The notes: generated from the sequence alone by a model not told the origin. DNA of 64,000 nucleotides from Drosophila miranda (GCF_003369915.1 NW_022881614.1:13384001-13448000), one strand, 5' to 3'. Counted from the stretch's first letter, positions 11,879 through 24,368 are shown. Translations and numbers: made by a program.

Positions 11879-12984
11879 TATACCCGATACTCAAAATGAG
11901 TATTGGGTATATTAGATTTGTGGTGAAAATGGATGTGTGTAACGTCCAGAAGGAATCGTTTCCGACCCCATAAAGTATATATATTCTTGATCAGCATCAA
12001 TAGCCGAGTCGATTGAGCCATGTCTGTCTGTCCGTCCGTCCGTCAGTCCGTCTGTCCGTCCCCTTCATCGCCTAATGCTCAAAGACTATAAGAACTAGAG
12101 CAACGATGTTTTGGATCCAGACTTCTGTGATATGTCACTGCTACAAAAATATTTCAAAACTTCGCCCCGCCCACTTCCGCCCCCACAAAGGACGAAAATC
12201 TGTGGTATCCACAATTTTAAAGATATGAGAAAATCAAAAACGTAGAATTGTAGAGAATGACCATATCTTTACGACTGCGGAATTTGAATTGGATCGTATA
12301 ATTATTATAGCCAGAATCAAGAAAACAATTTAATTTTTTCTCGCCCTGTCTCTCTCTAACACACACGTAGCATAGGCGGCTTTGCTTAGAGTAAAACATT
12401 AGCGCCTAGATCTCAGAGACTACAAAAGCTAGAGCAACCAAATTTGGTATCCACACTCCTAATATATCAGACCGAGACGAGTTTGTTTCAAAATTTCGCC
12501 ACACCCCCTTCCGCCCCCGCAAAAGACGAAAATCTGGGGATATTCAAAAATCTGAGAGACTATTAAGGCTAGAGTAACCAAATTTGGTATCCGCACTCCT
12601 GTTAGATCTTACTATAAAACGTGTATCTCAAAATTTCGCCCCACCCCCTTCCGCCCACACAAAGAACGAAAATCTGTTTCATCCACAATATTGCACATTC
12701 GAGAAAACTAAAAACGCAGAATCATAGATAATGACCATATCTATCAGATTGCTGAATCTGGATCAGATCAGATCATTTTTATAGCCAATAGGAACAAATC
12801 AATTTGCAGTGGCTACGCAGCGCCCGACGTCACGCTCAGACTGATTTTCTGTCTCTCTCGCACGCACTCTTTGTCGTGTCGTTTAATATTAGCGGCGTCT
12901 GACGGAGGAGAGCCATACTGACTTAGTATCGGGTATAACCGTAGAGTTGCGGTGACCGCAGCAACTCACAACGTTCCCCCTCGT
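11879..12984 (+). mobile_element. Helentron copy U11
   Basis: Full-length copy. The 5' end has the common GTGTGTAACG (as in U6, unlike U7), while the 3' hairpin has the U7-type GCGGTGACCGCAG. It could therefore be a U6/U7 hybrid made by unequal exchange, although the U7 5' variant may simply be private. Confidence 0.87.
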
Positions 12985-13452
12985 TTATCTACTCTTTTTA
13001 GGTAGGGCAGACCTACTTCGGGGGCTGATCTAAAAAATGGTCCTCTTCAATGTTATTTATCCGCATTGCTTTATTAGCCGGTTGTTCCGACGTTTCATTT
13101 GGTTTTCGTTTCTGCGCTGGATTTGCGTTAGATTGATTATTTGGTACTACGTTTGCTCTAAATTGCTGAGCTTGGTTATAATTGTTATTATTTCTCCGAT
13201 AATAACCATTAGTATTCTCCCGATAATATCTATTATTATTATTTCCCCTGTATTGAGTGCTGTTCTGTCGGTTCTGGATTTGTATTGATTCGTCTACATC
13301 CATTGGTTCTGGGGCCTGATTTTGTTGTCTATTACCCAAGAAATAGGGTTGTCCCCATGACATGTTATTCCTCTGGAAATCCCTTTTTTGGTCGAATGGT
13401 GAACTATTAATCCTTGGTTGCCGTTGGTTGAATCTTAATGTATTGTAATTAT
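12985..13452 (-). mobile_element. gag-B fragment, copy 3
   Basis: Same - strand frame, ending at 13013. Nine bases (three Asn codons) are missing from the TTA/AAT trinucleotide run, so the frame is kept. The run behaves like a microsatellite. Confidence 0.75.
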
Positions 13453-14550
13453 TATACCCGATACTCAAAATGAGTATTGGGGTATATTAGATTTGTGGTA
13501 AAAGTGGATGTGTGTAACGTCCAGAAGGAATCGTTTCCGACCCCATAAAGTATATATATTCTTGATCAGCATCAATAGTCGAGTCGATTGAGCCCTGTCT
13601 GTCTGTCCGTCTGTCCGTCCGTCCGTCTGTCCGTCCCCTTCAGCGCCTAGTGCTCAAAGACTATAAGAGCTAGAGCAACGATGTTTTGGACCCAGACTTC
13701 TGTGATATGTCACTGCTACAAAAATATTTCAAAACTTCGCCCCGCCCACTTCCGACCCCACAAAAGACGAAAATCTGTGGCATCCACAATTTGAAAGATA
13801 TGAGAAAACCAAAAACGTAGAATTGTAGAGAATGACTATATCTTTAAGACTGCGGAATCTGAATTGGATCGTATTATTATTATAGCCAGCATCAAGAAAA
13901 CAATTTCATTTTTTCTAGCCTTGTCTCTCTCTAACACACACGTAGCATAGGCGGCTGTGCTTAGAGTAAAACATTAGCGCCTAGATCTCAGAGACTACAA
14001 AAGCTAGAGCAACCAAATTTGGTATCCACACTCCTAATAAATCGGACCGAGACGAGTTTGTTTCAAAATTTCGCCACAACCCCTTCCGCCCCCGCAAAGG
14101 ACGAAAATCTGGGGATATTCAAAAATCTCAGAGACTACTAAGGCTAGAGTAACCAAATTTGGTATCCGCACTCCTGTTAGATCTTACTATAAAACGTATA
14201 TCTCAAAATTTCGCCCCACCCCTTTCCGCCCACACAAAGGACGAAAATCTGTTGCATCCACAATATTGCACATTCGAGAAAACTAAAAACGCAGAATCAT
14301 AGATAATGACCATATCTATCAGATTGCTGCATCTGGATCAGATCAGATCATTTTTATAGCCAATAGGAACAAATCAATTTGCAGTGGCTACGCAGCGCCC
14401 GACGTCACGCTCAGACTGATTTTCTGTCTCTCTCGCACGCACTCTTTGTCGTGTCGTTTAATATTAGCGGCGTCTGCCGGAGGAGAGCCAGTATCGGGTA
14501 TAACCGTAGTGTTGCGATGTCCGCAGCAACTCACAACGTTCCCCCTCGTT
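13453..14550 (+). mobile_element. Helentron copy U12
   Basis: Counterpart of U8. A short deletion removes TACTGACTTA-type sequence next to the 3' inverted repeat (GAGAGCCAGTATCGGG at about 14485). Confidence 0.87.
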
Positions 14551-15026
14551 TATCTACTCTGTTTAGGTAGGGCAGACCTACTTCGGGGGCTGATCTAAAA
14601 AATGGTCCTCTTCAATGTTATTTATCCGCATTGATTTATTAGCCGGTTGTTCCGACGTTTCATTTGGTTTTCGTTTCTGCGCTGGATTTGCGTTAGATTG
14701 ATTATTTAGTACTACGTTTGCTCTAAATTGCTGAGCTTGGTTATAATTGTTATTATTTCTCCGATAATAACCATTAGTATTCTCCCGATAATATCTATTA
14801 TTATTTTTATTATTATTTCCCCTGTATTGAGTGCTGTTCTGTCGGTTCTGGATTTGTATTGATTCGTCTACATCCATTGGTTCTGGGGCCTGATTTTGTT
14901 GTCTATTACCCAAGAAATAGGGTTGTCCCCATGACATGTTATTCCTCTGAAAATCCCTTTTTTGGTCGAATGGTGAACTATTAATCCTTGGTTGCCGTTG
15001 GTTGAATCTTAATGTATTGTAATTAT
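14551..15026 (-). mobile_element. gag-B fragment, copy 4
   Basis: Same frame, ending at 14578. The Asn run is interrupted by a Lys codon. The upstream non-coding tail reads CTACTCTGTTTAGG instead of CTACTCTTTTTAGG. Confidence 0.75.
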
Positions 15027-16136
15027 TATACCCGATACTCAAAATGAGTATTGGGGTATATTAGATTTGTGGTAAAAGTGGATGTGTGTAACGTCCAGAA
15101 GGAATCGTTTCCGACCCCATAAAGTATATATATTCTTGATCAGCATCAATAGTCGAGTCGATTGAGCCCTGTCTGTCTGTCCGTCTGTCCGTCCGTCCGT
15201 CCGTCTGTCCATCCCCTTCAGCGCCTAGTGCTCAAAGACTATAAGAGCTAGAGCAACGATGTTTTGGATCCAGACTTCTGTGATATGTCACTGCTACAAA
15301 AATATTTCAAAACTTCGCCCCGCCCACTTCCGCCCCCACAAAGGACGAAAATCTGTGGCATCCACAATTTTAAAGATATGAGAAAACCAAAAACGTAGAA
15401 TTGTAGAGAATGACCATATCTTTAAGACTGCGGACTTTTCAATTGGATAGCATTATTATTATAGCCAGAATCAAGAAAACAATTTCATTTTTTCTCGCCC
15501 TGTCTCTCTCTAACACGCACGTAGCATAGGCGGCTTTGCTTAGAGTAAAACATTAGCGCCTAGATCTCAGAGACTACAAAAGCTAGAGCAACCAAATTTG
15601 GTATCCACACTCTTAATATATCGGACCGAGACGAGTTTGTTTCAAAATTTCGCCACACCCCTTCCGCCCCCGCAAAGGACGAAAATCTGGGGATATTCAA
15701 AAATCTCAGAGACTATTAAGGCTAGAGTAACCAAATTTGGTATCCGCACTCCTGTTAGATCTTACTATAAAACGTGTATCTCAAAATTTCGCCCCACCCC
15801 CTTCCGCCCACACAAAGGACGAAAATCTGTTGCATCCACAATATTGCACATTCGAGAAAACTAAAAACGCAGAATAATAGATAATGACCATATCTATCAG
15901 ATTGCTGAATCTGGTTTAGACCAGATAATTTTTATAGCCAATAGGAACAAATCAATTTGCAGTGGCTACGCAGCGCCCGACGTCACGCTCAGACTGATTT
16001 TCTGTCTCTCTCGCACGCACTCTTTGTCGTGTCGTTTAATATTAGCGGCGTCTGCCGGAGGAGAGCCATACTGACTTAGTATCGGGTATAACCGTAGAGT
16101 TGCGGTGTCCGCAGCAACTCACAACGTTCCCCCTCG
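15027..16136 (+). mobile_element. Helentron copy U13
   Basis: Full-length copy. A local change at about 15433 (CGGACTTTTCAATTGGATAG) sets it apart from neighbouring copies. Confidence 0.87.
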
Positions 16137-16614
16137 TTTATCTACTCTTTTTAGGTAGGGCAGACCTACTTCGGGGGCTGATCTAAAAAATGGTCCTCTT
16201 CAATGTTATTTATCCGCATTGCTTTAGTAGCCGGTTGTTCCGACGTTTCATTTGGTTTTCGTTTCTGCGCTGGATTTGCGTTAGATTGATTATTTGGTAC
16301 TACGTTTGCTCTAAATTGCTGAGCTTGGTTATAATTGTTATTATTTCTCCGATAATAACCATTAGTATTCTCCCGATAATATCTATTATTATTTTTAATA
16401 TTATTTCCCCTGTATTGAGTGCTGTGCTGACGGTTTTGGATTTGTATTGATTCGTCTACATCCATTGGTTCTGGGGCCTGATTTTGTTGTCTATTACCCA
16501 AGAAATAGGGTTGTCCCCATGACATGTTATTCCTCTGAAAATCCCTTTTTTGGTCGAATGGTGAACTATTAATCCTTGGTTGCCGTTGGTTGAATCTTAA
16601 TGTATTGTAATTAT
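16137..16614 (-). mobile_element. gag-B fragment, copy 5
   Basis: Same frame, ending at 16166. It is more diverged than the others (GCTGTGCTGACGGTTTTGG where others have GCTGTTCTGTCGGTTCTGG). Confidence 0.75.
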
Positions 16615-17391
16615 TATACCCGATACTCAAAATGAGTATTGGGGTATATTAGATTTGTGGTAAAAGTGGATGTGTGTAACGTCCAGAAGGAATCGTTTCC
16701 GACCCCATAAAGTATATATATTCGTGATCAGCATCAAAAGTCGAGTCGATTGAGCCCTGTCTGTCTGTCCGTCTGTCCGTCCGTCCGTCCGTCTGTCCAT
16801 CCCCTTCAGCGCCTAGTGCTCAAAGACTATAAGAGCTAGAGCAACGATGTTTTGGATCCAGACTTCTGTGATATGTCACTGCTACAAAAATATTTCAAAA
16901 CTTCGCCCCGCCCACTTCCGCCCCCGCAAAGGACGAAAATCTGGGGATATTCAAAAATCTCAGAGACTATTAAGGCTAGAGTAACCAAATTTGGTATCCG
17001 CACTTCTGTTAGATCTTTCTATAAAACCTGTATCTCAAAATTTCGCCCCACCCCCTTCCGCCCACACAAAGGACGAAAATCTGTTGCATCCACAATATTG
17101 CACATTCGAGAAAACTAAAAACGCAGAATCATAGATAATGACCATATCTATCAGATTGCTGAATCTGGATCAGATCAGATCATTTTTATAGCCAATAGGA
17201 ACAAATCAATTTGCAGTGGCTACGCAGCGCCCGACGTCACGCTCAGACTGATTTTCTGTCTCTCTCGCACGCACTCTTTGTCGTGTCGTTTAATATTAGC
17301 GGCGTCTGCCGGAGGAGAGCCATACTGACTAAGTATAGGGTATAACCGTAGAGTTGCGGTGTCCGCAGCAACTCACAACGTTCCCCCGCGT
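16615..17391 (+). mobile_element. Helentron copy U14, internally deleted
   Basis: Only about 777 bp. The first internal CTTCCGCCCC...AAAGGACGAAAATCTG repeat is fused directly to the tail of the second (about 16914-16945). About 335 bp between them are missing, which is what recombination or slippage between the two internal repeats would produce. Both element ends are intact. Confidence 0.87.
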
Positions 17392-17572
17392 TTTTCACTG
17401 AATTTCTGGGGCCACTGAATTGGTAGGCAAATTGGGCCCGTATGTTATTTGATTGCAATTCCTGTACCTTTGCCAAGGCATTCGGCAAATCTGGAGGATT
17501 CAATGAGAATAGGATTTCTGCAATACCGCCGTTTAGGCCAGTGACAAAAATGAGTTAGGCATTGTCTCTAAT
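17392..17572 (-). mobile_element. gag-A fragment, copy 5
   Basis: Same fragment as at 9264, including the AAATGAGTTAGG variant. Confidence 0.72.
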
Positions 17573-18687
17573 TATACCCGATACTCAAAATGAGTATTGG
17601 GTATATTAGATTTGTGGTGAAAATGGATGTGTGTAACGTCCAGAAGGAATCGTTTCCGACCCCATAAAGTATATATATTCTTGATCAGCATCAATAGCCG
17701 AGTCGATTGAGCCATGTCTGTCTGTCCGTCCGTCCGTCAGTCCGTCTGTCCGTCTGTCCGTCCCCTTCATCGCCTAATGCTCAAAGACTATAAGAACTAG
17801 AGCAACGATGTTTTGGATCCAGACTTTTGTGATATGTCACTGCTACAAAAATATTTCAAAACTTCGCCCCGCCCACTTCCGACCCCACAAAAGACGAAAA
17901 TCTGTGGCATCCACAATTTGAAAGATATGAGAAAACCAAAAACGTGGAATTGTAGAGAATGACCATATCTTTAAGACTGCGGAATCTGAATTGGATCGTA
18001 TTATTATTATAGCCAGCATCAAGAAAACAATTTCATTTTTTCTCGCCTTGTCTCTCTCTAACACACACGTAGCATAGGCGGCTGTGCTTAGAGTAAAACA
18101 TTAGCGCCTAGATCTCAGAGACTACAAAAGCTAGAGCAACCAAATTTGGTATCCACACTCCTAATATATCGGACCGAGACGAGTTTGGTTCCAAATTTCG
18201 CCACACCCCCTTCCGCCCCCGCAAAGGACGAAAATCTGGGGATATTCAAAAAACTCAGAGACTATTAAGGCTAGAGTAACCAAATTTGGTATCCGCACTC
18301 CTGTTAGATCTTACTATAAAAACGTGTATCTCAAAATTTCGCCCCACCCCCTTACGCCCACACAAAGAACGAAAATCTGTTGCATCCACAATATTGCACA
18401 TTCGAGAAAACTAAAAACGCAGAATCATAGATAATGACCATATCTATCAGATTGCTGAATCTGGATCAGATCAGATCATTTTTATAGCCAATAGGAACAA
18501 ATCAATTTGCAGTGGCTACGCAGCGCCCGACGTCACGCTCAGACTGATTTTCTGTCTCTCTCGCACGCACTCTTTGTCGTGTCGTTTAATATTAGCGGCG
18601 TCTGCCGGAGGAGAGCCATACTGACTTAGTATCGGGTATAACCGTAGAGTTGCGGTGTCCGCAGCAACTCACAACGTTCCCCCTCGT
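17573..18687 (+). mobile_element. Helentron copy U15
   Basis: Full-length copy. It shares GTTTGGTTCCAAATTTCGCC, AAAAAACTCAG, ATAAAAACGTG and CTTACGCCCAC with U16, so U15 and U16 are recent sisters. Confidence 0.88.
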
Positions 18688-19164
18688 TTATCTACTCTTT
18701 TTAGGTAGGGCAGACCTACTTCGGGGGCTGATCTAAAAAATGGTCCTCTTCAATGTTATTTATCCGCATTGCTTTAGTAGCCGGTTGTTCCGACGTTTCA
18801 TTTGGTTTTCGTTTCTGCGCTGGATTTGCGTTAGATTGGTTATTTGGTACTACGTTTGCTCTAAATTGCTGAGCTTGGTTATAATTGTTATTATTTCTCC
18901 GATAATAACCATTAGTATTCTCCCGATAATATCTATTATTATTATTATTATTATTTCCCCTGTATTGAGTGCTGTTCTGTCGGTTCTGGATTTGTATTGA
19001 TTCGTCTACATCCATTGGTTCTGGGGCCTGATTTTGTTGTCCATTACCCAAGAAATAGGGTTGTCCCCATGACATGTTATTCCTCTGAAAATCCCTTTTT
19101 TGGTCGAATGGTGAACTATTAATCCTTGGTTGCCGTTGGTTGAATCTTAATGTATTGTAATTAT
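18688..19164 (-). mobile_element. gag-B fragment, copy 6
   Basis: Same frame, ending at 18716. The GNGQQN variant (others GNRQQN) is private. Confidence 0.75.
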
Positions 19165-20271
19165 TATACCCGATACTCAAAATGAGTATTGGGGTATATT
19201 AGATTTGTGGTAAAAGTGGATGTGTGTAACGTCCAGAAGGAATCGTTTCCGACCCCATAAAGTATATATATTCTTGATCAGCATCAATAGTCGAGTCGAT
19301 TGAGCCCTGTCTGTCTATCCGTCTGTCCGTCCGTCCGTCTGTCCGTCCCCTTCAGCGCCTAGTGCTCAAAGACTATAAGAGCTAGAGCAACGATGTTTTG
19401 GACCCAGACTTCTGTGATATGTCACTGCTACAAAAATATTTCAAAACTTCGCCCCGCCCACTTCCGACCCCACAAAAGACGAAAATCTGTGGCATCCACA
19501 ATTTGAAAGATATGAGAAAACCAAAAACGTGGAATTGTAGAGAATGACCATATCTTTAAGACTGCGGAATCTGAATTGGATCGTATTATTATTATAGCCA
19601 GCATCAAGAAAACAATTTCATTTTTTCTCGCCTTGTCTCTCTCTAACACACACGTAGCATAGGCGGCTGTGCTTAGAGTAAAACATTAGCGCCTAGATCT
19701 CAGAGACTACAAAAGCTAGAGCAACCAAATTTGGTATCCACACTCCTAATGTATCGGACCGAGACGAGTTTGGTTCCAAATTTCGCCACACCCCTTTCCG
19801 CCCCCGCAAAGGACGAAAATCTGGGGATATTCAAAAAACTCAGAGACTATTAAGGCTAGAGTAACCAAATTTGGTATCCGCACTCCTGTTAGATCTTACT
19901 ATAAAAACGTGTATCTCAAAATTTCGCCCCACCCCCTTACGCCCACACAAAGAACGAAAATCTGTTGCATCCACAATATTGCACATTCGAGAAAACTAAA
20001 AACGCAGAATCATAGATAATGACCAAATCTATCAGATTGCTGAATCTGGATCAGATCAGATCATTTTTATAGCTAATAGGAACAAATCAATTTGCAGTGG
20101 CTACGCAGCGCCCGACGTCACGCTCAGACTGATTTTCTGTCTCTCTCGCACGCACTCTTTGTCGTGTCGTTTAATATTAGCGGCGTCTGCCGGAGGAGAG
20201 CCATACTGACTTAGTATCGGGTATAACCGTAGAGTTGCGGTGTCCGCAGCAACTCACAGCGTTCCCCCTCG
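19165..20271 (+). mobile_element. Helentron copy U16
   Basis: Full-length sister of U15. The 3' end reads CTCACAGCGTTCCCCC instead of CTCACAACGTTCCCCC. Confidence 0.88.
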
Positions 20272-20749
20272 TTTATCTACTCTTTTTAGGTAGGGCAGAC
20301 CTACTTCGGGGGCTGATCTAAAAAATGGTCCTCTTCAATGTTATTTATCCGCATTGCTTTATTAGCCGGTTGTTCCGACGTTTCATTTGGTTTTCGTTTC
20401 TGCGCTGGATTTGCGTTAGATTGATTATTTGGTACTACGTTTGCTCTAAATTGCTGAGCTTGGTTATAATTGCTATTATTTCTCCGATAATAACCATTAG
20501 TATTCTCCCGATAATATCTATTATTATTATTATTATTATTTCCCCTGTATTGAGTGCTGTTCTGTCGGTTCTGGATTTGTATTGATTCGTCTACATCCAT
20601 TGGTTCTGGGGCCTGATTTTGTTGTCTATTACCCAAGAAATAGGGTTGTCCCCATGACATGTTATTCCTCTGAAAATCCCTTTTTTGGTCGAATGGTGAA
20701 CTATTAAGCCTTGGTTGCCGTTGGTTGAATCTTAATGTATTGTAATTAT
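20272..20749 (-). mobile_element. gag-B fragment, copy 7
   Basis: Same fragment. The frame ends at 20301. A base change (AGCCTTGG for ATCCTTGG, about 20707) introduces a stop upstream, shortening the open part. Confidence 0.75.
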
Positions 20750-21126
20750 TATACCCGTTTCCGACCCCATAAAGTATATATATTCTTGATCAGCATCAAT
20801 AGTCGAGTCGATTGAGCCCTGTCTGTCTGTCCGTCTGTCCGTCCGTCCGTCTGTCCGTCCCCTTCAGCGCCTAGTGCTCAAAGACTATAAGAGCTAGAGC
20901 AACGATGTTTTGGACCCAGACTTCTGTGATATGTCACTGCTACAAAAATATTTCAAAACTTCGCCCCGCCCACTTCCGCCCCCACAAAGGACGAAAATCT
21001 GTGGCATCCACAATTTTAAAGATATGAGAATACCAAAAATAGAATTGTAGAGAATGACCATATCTTTAAGACTGCGGAATCGGAATTGGATCGTATTATT
21101 ATTATAGCCAGCATCAAGAAAACAAT
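20750..21126 (+). mobile_element. Helentron copy U17, broken at both ends
   Basis: After TATACCCG the next ~85 bases of the element are missing and sequence resumes at TTTCCGACCCC. The copy then stops at CAAGAAAACAATT where copia-like LTR sequence begins. No target duplication is visible at this join, so it is a rearrangement breakpoint rather than a clean insertion. Confidence 0.85.
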
Positions 21127-22188
21127 TGCATATCGATGTTCTCATATCGATGTTCTCATATCGATATACTTCTTTCGGCGTCTGTCTCTTGCGTATGTTA
21201 CTCGGAAGCACATATAATTCTGTATACTAATCTTCTGCTGTCTTACAAATAAAATAACTTTAACAGGTTATGGGCCCAGACACCAATTCACCCAGAAACA
21301 GTATAAAACAGAAACAGTGAGAAACAATAAACATTGTTTGGTGCCTAGTGAAAAGCAGTGCTAAAAAAATGGCATAGACTCATTAGTGTATGTGTGTACA
21401 TAGAAAGGCAAAAGAACAAGTTGAACAAATTCGCATTGTGTTTTTTTGATTAGATTTTTGCAGCGAATCGGACCGTTGCCGTGGTTTAAAGTCCAAACAA
21501 AGCAGTCCCAACGGATCAAGAAACACAAAAGCGAACGGATACTCAAGTGTGTATATTAAAAAGTGCGTTTGCCAAGCCGCACAAAACCGCGAGTGTTTAT
21601 ACCCAAAAGTGTGTATACCAAGGCATAGAAAATCGCGAGTGTGTGTGTGTAAATAGCAACTCGGAGGGATACTTAAAAGAAAACGAAAAAACAAAAGAAA
21701 GACACGGACAACAGTATTGTCGTCGTAGTTGCTTTGTGCATGAGACGATCGACAGTTACAAATTTTGCACTGTGGGACAATAAGTATAAAAAATGAGTGG
21801 AAATATGAATTTCAATATTGAGAAACTGGACGAAAACAATTATAGCACATGGGAAGTTTTGATGAGAAAGGTTCTCATACAAAATGATTTGTGGCCAATC
21901 GTCAGTGGTAAAATTGAGCTTAGTGAAATTAAAACAAATGAGCAACGTGCAGCTTTTGAACTAAAGGATCAAAAGGCGACCCAACTAAACAGTATTAAAA
22001 ATTGTGTATCGTCGTCACAGGCATGGCAAAAGCTAAATAAAATTCACAGGCCAAGCGGACCAGCAAGGGTAGTGCTTTTAATTAAACAATTGTTGACGGT
22101 AAAAATGTCGGATGGTATAAGTGCACAGGAATATTTGCGGAAATTCCAGGTGGTACACGAGGCTTTAGCAGAGGTCAACATAAAGGTT
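21127..22188 (+). mobile_element. Truncated copia-like element: partial LTR, leader and 5' gag
   Basis: This matches the element at 24166 from about LTR position 70 onward. LTR end TTTAACA is at about 21265, followed by a primer-binding site GGTTATGGGCCCAG (21266-21279), the leader, and a gag start at 21793 (MSGNMNFNIEKLDENN). The gag frame breaks at about 22188, where ATAAAGGTT runs into the ATT-repeat of gag-B. The lost parts are the LTR 5' third, all of pol and the 3' LTR. Confidence 0.85.
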
Positions 22189-22309
22189 ATTATTATTATT
22201 ATTATTTCCCCTGTATTGAGTGCTGTTCTGTCGGTTCTGGATTTGTATTGATTCGTCTACATCCATTGGTTCTGGGGCCTGATTTTGTTGTCTATTACCC
22301 AAGAAATAG
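22189..22309 (-). mobile_element. gag-B scrap between two copia-like fragments
   Basis: About 120 bp of gag-B, from the AAT repeat to AAGAAATAG. It is joined on the left to copia gag and on the right to copia leader through a shared ATAG. This makes a gag-copia chimera that is then repeated at 22310. Confidence 0.8.
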
Positions 22310-22768
22310 AAAATCGCGAGTGTGTGTGTGTAAATAGCATTTCGGAGGGATACTTAAAAGAAAACGAAAAAACAAAAGAAAGACACGGACAACAGTATTG
22401 AGAAACTGGACGAAAACAATTATAGCACATGGGAAGTTTTGATGAGAAAGGTTCTCATACAAAATGATTTGTGGCCAATCGTCAGTGGTAAAATTGAGCT
22501 TAGTGAAATTAAAACAAATGAGCAACGTGCAGCTTTTGAACTAAAGGATCAAAAGGCGACCCAACTAAACAATATTAAAAATTGTGTATCGTCGTCACAG
22601 GCATGGCAAAAGCTAAATAAAATTCACAGGCCAAGCGGACCAGCAAGGGTAGTGCTTTTAATTAAACAATTGTTGACGGTAAAAATGTCGGATGGTATAA
22701 GTGCACAGGAATATTTGCGGAAATTCCAGGTGGTACACGAGGCTTTAGCAGAGGTCAACATAAAGGTT
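22310..22768 (+). mobile_element. Second, shortened copy of the copia leader and gag segment
   Basis: This repeats 21630-22188. A 101-bp deletion relative to the first copy (equivalent to 21720-21820) removes the gag start codon. The deletion lies between two TATTG words. It ends at the same copia/gag-B join as the first copy, so the join predates the duplication. Confidence 0.85.
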
Positions 22769-22995
22769 ATTATTATTATTATTATTTCCCCTGTATTGAG
22801 TGCTGTTCTGTCGGTTCTGGATTTGTATTGATTCGTCTACATCCATTGGTTCTGGGGAATGATTTTGTTGTCTATTACCCAAGAAATAGGGTTGTCCCCA
22901 TGACATGTTATTCCTCTGAAAATCCCTTTTTTGGTCGAATGGTGAACTATTAAGCCTTGGTTGCCGTTGGTTGAATCTTAATGTATTGTAATTAT
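22769..22995 (-). mobile_element. gag-B fragment, copy 8 (upstream part)
   Basis: Second copy of the gag-B scrap, here running on to the normal boundary with the next Helentron. It shares the 'AAGCCTTGG' variant with the copy at 20272. Confidence 0.75.
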
Positions 22996-24101
22996 TATAC
23001 CCGATACTCAAAATGAGTATTGGGGTATATTAGATTTGTGGTAAAAGTGGATGTGTGTAACGTCCAGAAGGAATCGTTTCCGACCCCATAAAGTATATAT
23101 ATTCTTGATCAGCATCAATAGTCGAGTCGATTGAGCCCTGTCTGTCTGTCCGTCTGTCCGTCCGTCCGTCCGTCTGTCCATCCCCTTCAGCGCCTAGTGC
23201 TCAAAGACTATAAGAGCTAGAGCAACGATGTTTTGGACCCAGACTTCTGTGATATGTCACTGCTACAAAAATATTTCAAAACTTCGCCCCGCCCACTTCC
23301 GCCCCCACAAAGGACGAAAATCTGTGGCATCCACAATTTTAAAGATATGAGAATACCAAAAACGTAGAATTGTAGAGAATGACCATATCTTTAAGACTGC
23401 GGAATCTGAATTGGATCGTATTATTATTATAGCCAGCATCAAGAAAACAATTTCATTTTTTCTCGCCTTGTCTCTCTCTAACACACACGTAGGCGGCTTT
23501 GCTTAGAGTAAAACATTAGCGCCTAGATATCAGAGACTACAAAAGCTAGAGCAACCAAATTTGGTATCCACACTCCTAATATATCGGACCGAGACGAGTT
23601 TGTTTCAAAATTTCGCCACACCCCCTTCCGCCCCCGCAAAGGACGAAAATCTGGGGATATTCAAAAATCTCAGAGACTATTAAGGCTAGAGTAACCAAAT
23701 TTGGTATCCGCACTCCTGTTAGATCTAACTATAAAACGTGTATCTCAAAATTTCGCCCCACCCCCTTCCGCCCACACAAAGGACGAAAATCTGTTGCATC
23801 CACAATATTGCACATTCGAGAAAACTAAAAACGCAGAATCATAGATAATGACCATATCTATCAGATTTCTGAATCTGGATCAGATCAGATCATTTTTATA
23901 GCCAATAGGAACAAATCAATTTGCAGTGGCTACGCAGCGCCCGACGTCACGCTCAGACTGATTTTCTGTCTCTCCCGCACGCACTCTTTGTCGTGTCGTT
24001 TAATATTAGCGGCGTCTGCCGGAGGAGAGCCATACTGACTTAGTATCGGGTATAACCGTAGAGTTGCGGTGTCCGCAGCAACTCACAACGTTCCCCCTCG
24101 T
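22996..24101 (+). mobile_element. Helentron copy U18
   Basis: Full-length copy with a small deletion at CACGTAGGCGGC (about 23487; others CACGTAGCATAGGCGGC). It is followed by gag-A. Confidence 0.88.
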
Positions 24102-24165
24102 TTTTCACTGAATTTCTGGGGCCACTGAATTGGTAGGCAAATTGGGCCCGTATGTTATTTGATTG
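24102..24165 (-). mobile_element. gag-A fragment, copy 6, part split off by copia-like insertion
   Basis: The first ~64 bp of gag-A. It ends with GATTG, repeated at 28969-28973 on the far side of the copia-like element, and the gag-A sequence continues there. Confidence 0.8.
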
Positions 24166-24368
24166 TGTTCAAAGTGACCGCCACGATAATTAGATATTGA
24201 CCTCTAACAACACTGCGCATGTGCCCTGCTGCATATCGATGTACTCATATCGATGTTCTCATATCGATATACTTCTTTCGGCGTCTGTCTCTTGCGTATG
24301 TTACTCGGAAGCACATATAATTCTGTATACTAATCTTCTGCTGTCTTACAAATAAAATAACTTTAACA
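24166..24368 (+). repeat. 5' LTR of the copia-like element
   Basis: Runs from TGTTCAAAGTGACC to CTTTAACA. It contains three tandem ATATCGAT-bearing 14-bp units (about 24234-24275). Confidence 0.93.

Noticed and set aside
1..24101. CRISPR-like appearance of regular repeats with spacers
   Set aside because: Repeats are 1.1 kb with transposon ends, in a eukaryotic genome, and the spacers themselves repeat.
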